Below, piece after piece: positions 1 through 5,761 of a stretch of 11,765 nt of DNA. Made by a program: the position numbers and the translations under genes. The DNA lies in contig DUTL01000195.1 of assembly GCA_012842105.1 (NCBI GenBank), positions 1 to 11,765 of the forward strand, read 5' to 3'. A model generated the notes under the pieces. That model was not told the origin of the DNA and ran no database searches. It worked only from the letters and a program-made list of their open reading frames with translations. Numbering within the stretch: position 1 is the stretch's first letter; the number at the start of each line of letters is the position of its first letter. The DNA is from Candidatus Fermentithermobacillaceae bacterium (GTDB taxonomy: Bacteria; Bacillota; Sulfobacillia; Fermentithermobacillales; Fermentithermobacillaceae).

Positions 1-402
1 TGCAAAATCAGCGACTGCGGGAAAGGGTTTGGCAAGGTACTCGTCTGCAGTGCCTCCCCCCCTGAACGCGGCGGTAGCAATTACAATGTCACCTACCCCT
101 GTCTGCTCAGCGACCCCTCCGGCAGAACCAATACGTATGAAAGTGTCAGCGCCCATATTTCCCAGTTCTTCCATGGCAATAGCTACCTGAGGGCCGCCCA
201 TTCCCGTTGAGCAGACTGTCATGGAAATTCCTTTGTACGCCCCGGTGTACACAAAATACCCGCGGGTGTCAGCAACTTGCCTCATGCCGTCTAATTTCGC
301 GGCCATTTTCCTTCCGCGCCCATGGTCTCCGGGAATAAAGCAATATCTGGCAATATCCTCATCCCTGGCCTTAATGTGATGTTGCGAAAATGCTTCAGCC
401 AC
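1..402 (-). CDS. udp: Nucleoside phosphorylase, probably uridine phosphorylase (5' part; runs off the window)
   Basis: Only the first 134 codons are in the window; the gene continues past base 1. The product cleaves a nucleoside (most likely uridine) with phosphate to give base and ribose-1-phosphate, in the cytoplasm. Seen: a GTG start with GGAGGT (409-414) six bases upstream; a PGDHGRGRKMA motif at residues 24-34 matching the phosphate-binding PGDPxR loop of the NP-I family; CSTGMGGP at 64-71; IRIGSAGG at 89-96, the second phosphate-binding strand; and PFPAVADFA at 126-134. The CSTG(I/M)GGP and FPAVADFA segments resemble E. coli Udp much more than DeoD. The Pro of PGDP is His27 here, while the phosphate-binding Arg29 is kept. 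It lies 59 nt after deoB, which uses the ribose-1-phosphate it would make. The base-recognition residues are outside the window, so a purine-specific NP-I enzyme cannot be excluded. Confidence 0.78.
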   Translation of the reverse strand, partial: MAEAFSQHHIKARDEDIARYCFIPGDHGRGRKMAAKLDGMRQVADTRGYFVYTGAYKGISMTVCSTGMGGPQVAIAMEELGNMGADTFIRIGSAGGVAEQTGVGDIVIATAAFRGGGTADEYLAKPFPAVADFA

Positions 403-461
403 GTCTACACCTCCAAATTGTCACAATGAAAACTTTCACGGCGGGCCAGGCTATCCGCCAT

Positions 462-1646
462 CTACGTGCCCGCAAGAAACTCAGAACAGAAACTTTGCCC
501 GTCACCGCCGTATTCAATTTTCAAGAGTTCAGCCACTGTAGCGCCCAGGTCGGCAAATGTACTCCTTGTTTCAAGCATGATTCCTTTTCGCACCGGCTTT
601 CCGAAAATGATCAAAGGCACATATTCCCGTGAGTGATCGGTGCTTGGGGTCGTGGGATCACATCCGTGGTCAGCGGTTAAAACCAGCACATCTTCAGGCC
701 CGAGCAGGCTTGTCAAGGCCGGCAGCGCCGTATCGAACTCAGAAAGGGCATCAGCGTAGCCCCTGACGTTGTTCCTGTGCCCGTACAACATGTCAAAGTC
801 AACAAGGTTGGCTAAGGCCAGGTGCCTGGCACCAGAGGTTTGAGCCAAAAGCATCTTTAGCGCTTCAATGCCTTCTCTGTTCGAGGATGTATGTACCGTC
901 CTGTGAATTCCCCTGCCAGCAAATATGTCATTTATTTTGCCCACTCCGGCCACAAACACCCCGGAATTGGCTGCATAGTCAAGCAGGGTCTTTCTTATGG
1001 GAGCCAGCGAAAAGTCTTTCCTGTTTGCAGTTCTCGTGAAACTGCCGGGTTTGCCCAAAAACGGCCTGGCAATCACCCTTGCCACCAGGTCATCGCCAAC
1101 CAGAATGCCCCTTGCTGTCTGCGACCAAGAGTACAAAGTGCTCAAATGCACTATCTCCTCGTGGCAGGCTATTTGAAATACGCTGTCGGCGGAAGTATAC
1201 ACAATGGGACTGCCGGTTTCCATGTGTATCTTGCCAAGTTCTTCAATTATCTCAGTGCCTGAAGCAGGCTTATTCCCCAGAACCTTTCGTCCGGTGGCGT
1301 GTTCAAAACGGCTGATTATGTGGCCTGGAAACCCCTTGGGATAAGTCCTGAAAGGCTTATCCAGGATAATGCCACACATCTCCCAATGCCCGGTTGTGGT
1401 ATCTTTGCCCGGCGAAGCCATGGCCATCCGGCCGCACGCTCCTAACGGAGGCAACGCGGGAACCCCGGGAATATCCAGAAGGTTTCCTATACCCAGTTCA
1501 GCCAAATTAGGAAGGTAAAGCCCACCCAGCGCTCTGGCTATATTGCCAAGGGTATTGGAGCCCTGGTCACCGTACAGGTGAGCATCAGGAAGAGCGCCAA
1601 TACCCACACTGTCAAGCACAATCACAAACACTCTTTTTACTGGCAT
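462..1646 (-). CDS. deoB: Phosphopentomutase
   Basis: Interconverts ribose-1-phosphate and ribose-5-phosphate (and the deoxy forms), linking nucleoside breakdown to the pentose phosphate pathway; cytoplasmic, Mn-dependent member of the alkaline phosphatase superfamily. With the ATG at 1646 the protein has 394 residues, the usual length. Seen: VLDSVGIGALPDA at about residues 10-22 (metal-binding Asp12); GKDTTTGHWE at 80-89, which carries the phosphorylated Thr of the family (Thr83 by alignment to GKDTMTG); and a C-terminal ADHGCDPTTPSTDHSREYVPL metal site. The ATG is preceded by AAGGTG seven bases upstream. An in-frame TTG at 1667 with GGAG upstream would add seven residues not expected in DeoB, so the ATG is preferred. 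It lies 46 nt after rnj and 59 nt before the udp-like gene, and no terminator is visible in either gap, so co-transcription with udp is likely. Confidence 0.95.
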   Translation of the reverse strand: MPVKRVFVIVLDSVGIGALPDAHLYGDQGSNTLGNIARALGGLYLPNLAELGIGNLLDIPGVPALPPLGACGRMAMASPGKDTTTGHWEMCGIILDKPFRTYPKGFPGHIISRFEHATGRKVLGNKPASGTEIIEELGKIHMETGSPIVYTSADSVFQIACHEEIVHLSTLYSWSQTARGILVGDDLVARVIARPFLGKPGSFTRTANRKDFSLAPIRKTLLDYAANSGVFVAGVGKINDIFAGRGIHRTVHTSSNREGIEALKMLLAQTSGARHLALANLVDFDMLYGHRNNVRGYADALSEFDTALPALTSLLGPEDVLVLTADHGCDPTTPSTDHSREYVPLIIFGKPVRKGIMLETRSTFADLGATVAELLKIEYGGDGQSFCSEFLAGT

Positions 1647-1692
1647 TCCACTACACCTTGGGAACAATTTACACTCCAGGAACCATCTAAAC

Positions 1693-3348
1693 TTAAAGAA
1701 GGGTCAGGCTGCAAATTACAAGAGGTTTTCTGCCCAGTTCATTTCTGAAAAGCCGCTTGATCACAGAAGCCAGTTCTTCCTCGACCAATTCCGTCTTGTG
1801 CAATGCTTCTTTGGGGAGTACGGAAAAATACTCCTCGGTTGCGTTAATCACCTCAGAAATGACGGCTTCTTGATGCTTCACACTGATAAGCCCCACACTC
1901 TTGACTTTGGGCGGGTTGATAAACTTCCCGGTCTCCTTAGACAACACGCACGAGAGAAACACTGCGCCTGCTTCTCCAAGGGATTGCCTTTCCCTTAGAA
2001 TCGGGTGGCCTATATCGCCAATTCCGTATCCATCCACAAAAATATCCCTGGTCTGGATCATTCCCAGTATCTCTGCCCGGTGGGGAGTCAACCGGAAGAT
2101 AGTGCCGTTTTCACCTATGAGTACATTTGAAGGAGGTACACCGGTTGCAACAGCCAATTGGGAATGGATGATTAGGTGCCGGTACTCTCCATGAATAGGT
2201 ATGAAGAACCTGGGCTTGGTCAAATTCAGCATTATCTTGAGTTCTTCCTGGCTTGCGTGCCCCGACACATGTACGCCGGACTCAGGAGTATAAATCACTT
2301 CAGCACCCTGCCTGAACAGGTTATCAACAACCCGGGACACAGTGGTCTCATTGCCCGGCACAGGGGAAGCTGCCATCACCACCAGGTCACCCTCAACGAT
2401 GTTGATCTTCCTGTGTTCTCCCACAGACATGCGTGAGAGCGCAGAGAGGGGTTCTCCCTGGCTCCCTGTACTTAGCACCACTATTTTCGACTGAGGGTAT
2501 TTGCCTATGTCGTGAACATTGATAAGCGTGCCAAGGGGCGCTTTTAGAAAGCCCATACTCAAGGCAACCTCCACTACGTTTTCCATGCTGCGCCCGATGA
2601 TGCACACTTTTCGCCCATACTTGTAAGCGGCATCTATTACTTGCTGGATTCTCGGAACATTGGACGCAAACGTAGTAACGATGATTCTTCCCTTGGCCCG
2701 GTAGAAAACCTGGGAAAGGTTTTCTCCCACCACCCTTTCTGACGGGGTATATCCGGGCCGGTCTGCATGTGTGCTATCGGACAGAAGAGCCAAAACGCCT
2801 CGATCGCCTACTTCAGCAAGCCGGTGGTAATCCGGGGCTTCCCCGTCTACAGGGGTTTGGTCAAGCTTGAAGTCACCTGTAAAAACAAGAGTTCCACAAG
2901 GCGTATGTATGATTAGCCCGGCACTGTCTGAAACTGAGTGGGTCATTCTCACAAACTCAACTTCAACCGACCCGAGCCGGATGACGTCTCTTGGAGCAAC
3001 AACCCGGAAATCGAACTCACCCTCGAAGTTCTCATCCATTTTTCTTCGAGCGAGCCCCAGTGTAAGTTTGGTGCCATATACAGGTACATTCACCTTGCTC
3101 AGAACAAAAGGCAATGCGCCTACGTGGTCTTCATGCCCGTGAGTCAATACTATTCCCCGCAAGCGATCCTTTCTTTCAACCAAGTAGGAAATATCGGGAA
3201 TCACAAAATCCACGCCGGGCATTTCATCCTTTGGGAAAGCCAGGCCACAATCAATGGCGATAATGTCAGGGCCTGATTCGAGAAGCATAAGATTCTTGCC
3301 AATTTCGCCCAAACCGCCCAATGCTACCAATCGTATCTCTTTCGTCAT
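1693..3348 (-). CDS. rnj: Ribonuclease J (metallo-beta-lactamase / beta-CASP RNase)
   Basis: Combined 5'-3' exonuclease and endonuclease of Firmicute mRNA decay and rRNA maturation, acting in the cytoplasm with two catalytic metals. The 551 residues match the usual length of about 555. Seen: LTHGHEDHVGALP at residues 69-80, the metal-binding HxHxDH motif (70-75); His137 in MTHSVSDSAG; Asp159 in FTGDFKLD; DSTHADRPG at 191-199; the beta-CASP motif VSGHASQEEL at 361-370; and His386 in PIHGEYRHL. The C-terminal third corresponds to the RNase J dimerisation domain. The ATG is preceded only by a modest SD (GGTGAG). The gene is first after a terminator (3401-3438) and a possible promoter (3367-3396), so it probably begins a transcript running into deoB. 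It is a single RNase J; whether it is J1 or J2 type is not decided here. All catalytic residues are present. Confidence 0.96.
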   Translation of the reverse strand: MTKEIRLVALGGLGEIGKNLMLLESGPDIIAIDCGLAFPKDEMPGVDFVIPDISYLVERKDRLRGIVLTHGHEDHVGALPFVLSKVNVPVYGTKLTLGLARRKMDENFEGEFDFRVVAPRDVIRLGSVEVEFVRMTHSVSDSAGLIIHTPCGTLVFTGDFKLDQTPVDGEAPDYHRLAEVGDRGVLALLSDSTHADRPGYTPSERVVGENLSQVFYRAKGRIIVTTFASNVPRIQQVIDAAYKYGRKVCIIGRSMENVVEVALSMGFLKAPLGTLINVHDIGKYPQSKIVVLSTGSQGEPLSALSRMSVGEHRKINIVEGDLVVMAASPVPGNETTVSRVVDNLFRQGAEVIYTPESGVHVSGHASQEELKIMLNLTKPRFFIPIHGEYRHLIIHSQLAVATGVPPSNVLIGENGTIFRLTPHRAEILGMIQTRDIFVDGYGIGDIGHPILRERQSLGEAGAVFLSCVLSKETGKFINPPKVKSVGLISVKHQEAVISEVINATEEYFSVLPKEALHKTELVEEELASVIKRLFRNELGRKPLVICSLTLL

Positions 3349-3366
3349 ATTTACTCACCAAGTGTT

Positions 3367-3396
3367 AGTATAGCCCGTCTCGAACAGGAATGCCAG
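3367..3396 (-). promoter_or_regulatory. Possible sigma-A promoter for rnj
   Basis: On the minus strand CTGGCA (3391-3396, four of six to TTGACA) lies 18 bp before TATACT (3367-3372, five of six to TATAAT). It sits between the terminator of the stress-protein gene and the rnj ATG at 3348. The predicted start would be near 3360, leaving a leader of only about 12 nt that barely includes the SD. The site is therefore plausible but not certain. Confidence 0.4.
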
Positions 3397-3400
3397 AACA

Positions 3401-3438
3401 TGGTCAGAAAATGTTAGGGCGGCAACCTATGCCGCCCT
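3401..3438 (-). terminator. Hairpin terminator after the stress-protein gene
   Basis: A perfect 8-bp GC-rich stem, AGGGCGGC (3431-3438 on the minus strand) pairing with GCCGCCCT (3416-3423), has a 7-nt loop and is followed on the minus strand by AACATTTTCTG. The U-tract is short and interrupted, so termination may be partial. It begins 14 nt past the stop codon of the 3453-3956 gene, which is the expected place. Confidence 0.65.
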
Positions 3439-3452
3439 GTTGCTTGAAAAGC

Positions 3453-3956
3453 CTAGTGAGTTTCTACCTCGTTGGCGCCATGCCGCCGGAAGATGTCTGC
3501 CGCTTCGTTGATTTTCCTGTCGTCTGTTCTTACCATGGCCACAACCTTGCCTTCCTTAACCCTCTGCTCGTACCTTTCGCCCACTTCTTCCGGAATGCCC
3601 CAGTCTATTAACCCGCCGGCTATGCCCCCGGTAACTGCCCCGCTCAAAGCTGCTGCAATTGGGCCGGCAGCAACAATAGGGCCAATGCCCGGGATGGCCA
3701 GAGCCCCAACGCCGGCTAGCAAGCCCGCAACTCCACCAATGGCGCCGCCGGTGGTAATGCCGCCTGAAAGATCCTGGCCCGCCTCCATATCACCGCTCAA
3801 CCGGCCTTCTTCCCCTTGGCTACTGCCTTTTTTGGCCGAAGTTTCCCTGGCAACAATAGAAATTTCGTTTTTGCTGAACCCTTTTCTTTGCAGGTCATCA
3901 ACAGCTTTCTCAGCTTGCAGCGTGTCATCAAACACTCCTAAAACAGTCTTACGCAT
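3453..3956 (-). CDS. General stress protein with YflT/17M-like ends and a glycine-zipper core
   Basis: A 167-residue protein of unknown biochemical role. Residues 1-40 (RKTVLGVFDDTLQAEKAV, then KGFSKNEISIVARE) form the small alpha/beta unit typical of YflT / general stress protein 17M-like proteins. A charged linker follows, then from about 65 to 118 a long stretch of Gly, Ala, Ile and Val with GGxxGG repeats (a glycine zipper) that could insert into or lie on a membrane. The C-terminus has the family-like segments WGIPEEVGERYEQRVKEGK and a final IFRRHGANEV. No signal peptide is seen. The SD GGAGGTG lies ten bases before the ATG, and a perfect 12-bp palindrome (3971-3982) overlaps the end of the SD, which may matter for control. 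It is monocistronic: terminator downstream, divergent gene upstream. The family assignment is from pattern only, and stress induction is an inference from family naming. Confidence 0.8.
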   Translation of the reverse strand: MRKTVLGVFDDTLQAEKAVDDLQRKGFSKNEISIVARETSAKKGSSQGEEGRLSGDMEAGQDLSGGITTGGAIGGVAGLLAGVGALAIPGIGPIVAAGPIAAALSGAVTGGIAGGLIDWGIPEEVGERYEQRVKEGKVVAMVRTDDRKINEAADIFRRHGANEVETH

Positions 3957-3970
3957 CTGATACGTACACC

Positions 3971-3982
3971 TCCAAATTTGGA
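3971..3982. promoter_or_regulatory. Perfect 12-bp palindrome at the stress-gene ribosome-binding site
   Basis: TCCAAATTTGGA is a perfect inverted repeat 15-26 nt upstream of the ATG at 3956. Its TCC/GGA edge is part of the SD GGAGGTG read on the minus strand. It could be an operator for a dimeric repressor. As RNA it would have no loop, so a DNA-level role is more likely than a riboregulatory one. No known regulator consensus was recognised. Confidence 0.35.
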
Positions 3983-4017
3983 ACTCAGGTTATTGTCCCC
4001 TTCCGCTTACGGCGAAA

Positions 4018-4045
4018 TTCAAAAGTTCAAAATTAAGCATAAAAT
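4018..4045 (+). promoter_or_regulatory. Possible promoter for the small membrane-protein gene
   Basis: TTCAAA (4018-4023, four of six to TTGACA) and TAAAAT (4040-4045, five of six to TATAAT) are 16 bp apart, in an AT-rich divergent intergenic region 44-71 nt before the ATG at 4089. This is a weak call: the region is A-rich and offers many near matches. Confidence 0.33.
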
Positions 4046-4088
4046 TCAAAACCACAAAATATGTAAAAAGTAGATAAGGAGGGGGAAC

Positions 4089-4403
4089 ATGGCCTATTCG
4101 TTTATTACTACGATTGTGGTCTTCGTGTTGGTATATGCTTCCATGAATGCAAGGGTAAAACAGATCGCCCGGGCCCGGAAGAGAGCTTATGAGGAGGTCC
4201 CTTCTCCCCTTTCAGAAGCCATCAAAGACTTCGTTGCAGTTGCAGGCGGAGTTTATCTTGGGCTCATGGCGCTTTCGGAATTCCTGAAAGTACCGGTACC
4301 CATCGAAGCAGAGGTATGGGGATTATCGTTTGACCCTATAGCAGTTGTGGCAGTCGCCCTTGCAATAGTTGCCCCTATGCTCCCTGCCAGGAACAGGTAT
4401 TGA
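4089..4403 (+). CDS. Small uncharacterised membrane protein
   Basis: A 104-residue protein I do not recognise by name. It is the only well-supported plus-strand gene in the window, with a strong SD (AAGGAGG, six bases before the ATG). Seen: an N-terminal hydrophobic helix at about residues 4-19; a basic, cytoplasmic-looking stretch with RVKQIARARKRAYEE at 22-36; a second hydrophobic segment at about 48-66 beginning FVAVAGGVYLGL; an acidic short loop; and a third at about 82-98 (PIAVVAVALAIVAPML) followed by a basic tail RNRY. This suggests three membrane spans. It is divergent from the glycine-zipper stress gene and convergent with the Spo0E-like frame. No catalytic motif is seen. Small proteins of this shape occur in clostridial genomes, but I cannot assign a role. 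Confidence 0.82.
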   Translation: MAYSFITTIVVFVLVYASMNARVKQIARARKRAYEEVPSPLSEAIKDFVAVAGGVYLGLMALSEFLKVPVPIEAEVWGLSFDPIAVVAVALAIVAPMLPARNRY

Positions 4404-4450
4404 AAGCATACTTGTCATATGCAGGAACTTCCGTGACGCAGGGGAGAGGG

Positions 4451-4479
4451 AAATAAAAAGCAGGCTCAAATCGCCTGCT
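4451..4479 (-). terminator. Rho-independent terminator of the Spo0E-like gene
   Basis: On the minus strand the stem AGCAGGC (4473-4479) pairs perfectly with GCCTGCT (4459-4465) around the 7-nt loop GATTTGA, and the run TTTTTATTT follows at once. It starts nine nt past the TAA stop of the Spo0E-like frame. In the plus direction the hairpin lacks a U-tract, so it is a poorer terminator for the convergent membrane-protein gene. Confidence 0.88.
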
Positions 4480-4487
4480 AACTGTTG

Positions 4488-4670
4488 TTACCTGGACTCT
4501 TGCTTCTTCGCTTGTAACTTGTACCACCTATTCAGCAGACTATCCAGGCGCGCACTGAGCGCTTCTGCGGCCCTTACCTTATCGAAACTATATGTATCTC
4601 CGATTTGGGCATTCAACCGGCCGCGAAGCACTTCGATCTGATCGGACAGGTGCTCTTCGCTTCCGATTAT
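4488..4670 (-). CDS. Spo0E-like aspartyl-phosphate phosphatase frame, without a standard start codon
   Basis: An open frame of 61 codons (60 residues plus TAA) resembling Spo0E-family proteins, small helical-hairpin phosphatases that remove phosphate from Spo0A and so restrain sporulation. Seen: HLSDQIEVLRGRLN at residues 7-20, the first helix, and ALSARLDSLLNRWYKLQ at 37-53, matching the family signature (SQxLDxLIxxYxxL) with Ser39, Leu42, Asp43 and Tyr50. Length is typical. An in-frame TAG at 4686-4688 closes the frame upstream, and between it and the conserved helix there is no ATG, GTG or TTG. An SD-like AGGGGGG lies five bases before ATA (4668-4670) and eight before ATC (4665-4667). Either a rare AUA/AUC start is used, or an original ATG became ATA and the gene is newly silent. 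The dedicated terminator, the TATAAT promoter and the intact reading frame argue for recent or present function. Confidence 0.7.
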   Translation of the reverse strand: MIGSEEHLSDQIEVLRGRLNAQIGDTYSFDKVRAAEALSARLDSLLNRWYKLQAKKQESR

Positions 4671-4744
4671 GTAGTCCCCCCTACGCTATTGGTATTCCCA
4701 ACATTCCGCTGACCGGTTCCAAAAGGAACCTTAATACATATGTG

Positions 4745-4773
4745 ATTATACCCTAATCTTGTCGAACTGGGAA
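4745..4773 (-). promoter_or_regulatory. Promoter of the Spo0E-like gene with an embedded Spo0A box
   Basis: On the minus strand TTCCCA (4768-4773, four of six to TTGACA) is followed after 17 bp by a perfect TATAAT (4745-4750). The predicted start near 4738 gives a leader of about 68 nt before the Spo0E-like frame. Inside the spacer, just after the -35 element, is TTCGACA (4760-4766), an exact match to the Spo0A-box consensus TGNCGAA read on the plus strand as TGTCGAA. A one-mismatch copy, TGTCAAA, is at 4792-4798. Spo0A boxes near -35 elements are known at Spo0A-controlled promoters; whether this one activates or represses cannot be told. Confidence 0.6.
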
Positions 4774-4869
4774 TAGATGTTTAGGGGTTTTTGTCAAATG
4801 TTACAATTGAAAACTATTACGCACCACAATAATTGTCAATCCGTGCCAAATAATGCAAGATGTGGTTGC

Positions 4870-5757
4870 CTATTCTTTAACGTGGCCGGTTTCAGCCCCT
4901 GTAGTTCTGGCAAGACGCAATGCTCTGGCCGTAGAAAGGTTATCTTCGTCAGCAGTAGGGCTGTCGTTGGGAGTTTCCATGATTCCCGGTATTCCGGGCT
5001 TCAAACGAGGGTCATTAATGATCTCCTTGAAGCCTTCCAAACCAATCAACCCTTTGCCAACATGCTGGTGCCGGTCTCTGTGAGAGCCCAAACCCATCTT
5101 GGAGTCATTGAGATGGATAACCTCCAGGGTTTCCAGGCCCAGAATCCGGTCGTAAGCCTGAAGAATCTCACCGGCCCTATAGGGATCCGACAGGTCGTAG
5201 CCTTGCCCGAAAGCATGGCATGTGTCAAAACAAGTGCCTACCCTGTCCAATGGGAACACATGAACTAACTTGCCCAAAGCCTCAAAGGTGGAGCCAATTT
5301 CTTGCCCTTGCCCGGATGTGTTCTCCAGCAAGAGCTTAACCGGCCCCGAATACATGTCCAGTATTTCATTGAGGCTGTCAATGGTCCGGGACAGGGCCTG
5401 TTCGCCGTTGGATGGCTCATCAGGGCGCTTGTGCCCAATATGAGTTACCACAAAGCCGGCTCCCAGAACCTCTGCCCGCAGCAAATCTTCTGCCAGTACC
5501 TGGATTGAGTAGGCGCGCTTGCTCTCTTCAGTAGAGGCCAGGTTTATGAAATATGGGGCATGCACTACAAGAGGCCCTATATCATGCTCCTGAAGCAATT
5601 GCTTCATCCTGGCTACATCGCCTGGAACCAACGGCTTTGCTTTTCCGCCCCGAGGGCTGCGAGAAAATACCTGCACCGTCTCGCAACCCAACCCAATGGC
5701 GGCTCTAGCCATCTTCTCCATTCCACCTTGTATTGAAAGGTGAACCCCAAACCTCAT
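4870..5757 (-). CDS. nfo: Endonuclease IV (AP endonuclease)
   Basis: Cuts DNA 5' to abasic sites and removes 3'-blocking groups in base-excision repair; a cytoplasmic TIM-barrel enzyme with three zinc ions. From the ATG at 5757 it has 295 residues. All nine family metal ligands are visible: His66 (VVHAPY), His106 (VTHIGHK), Glu145 (LLENTSG), Asp178 and His181 (CFDTCHAFGQG), His215 (IHLNDSK), Asp228 and His230 (HRDRHQHVGKG) and Glu261 (IMETPN). The start begins MRFGVHLS as in the family. The open frame extends 30 codons upstream but only inside pnp, so that extension is rejected. The ATG is four nt past the pnp stop, and its SD (GAGGAG) lies within the last codons of pnp, so translation is probably coupled. 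No terminator is seen after the stop, so read-through toward the Spo0E-like gene is possible. Confidence 0.96.
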   Translation of the reverse strand: MRFGVHLSIQGGMEKMARAAIGLGCETVQVFSRSPRGGKAKPLVPGDVARMKQLLQEHDIGPLVVHAPYFINLASTEESKRAYSIQVLAEDLLRAEVLGAGFVVTHIGHKRPDEPSNGEQALSRTIDSLNEILDMYSGPVKLLLENTSGQGQEIGSTFEALGKLVHVFPLDRVGTCFDTCHAFGQGYDLSDPYRAGEILQAYDRILGLETLEVIHLNDSKMGLGSHRDRHQHVGKGLIGLEGFKEIINDPRLKPGIPGIMETPNDSPTADEDNLSTARALRLARTTGAETGHVKE

Positions 5758-5761
5758 TTGG

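Noticed and set aside
3472..3960. Plus-strand open frame of 162 codons opposite the stress-protein gene
   Set aside because: Pro/Ala/Met-rich translation is the mirror of the Gly/Ala-rich real protein. The minus-strand gene has the SD, family motifs and terminator.
4715..4730. Hairpin GGTTCC-AAAA-GGAACC as a terminator for nfo
   Set aside because: No U-tract follows it in the minus direction and it lies downstream of the TATAAT promoter, so it belongs to the Spo0E-like leader.
4793..4840. Two minus-strand TTGACA hexamers (4793-4798 and 4834-4839) as further -35 elements
   Set aside because: No acceptable -10 hexamer lies 16-18 bp downstream of either. The first may instead be a weak Spo0A-like box.
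4834..4840. TGTCAAT as a third Spo0A box
   Set aside because: Only five of seven bases match the consensus, which is too common in AT-rich DNA to count.
4777..5268. Plus-strand open frame overlapping the 3' half of nfo
   Set aside because: Most of it is antisense to conserved endonuclease IV motifs, and no SD or recognisable protein pattern is present.
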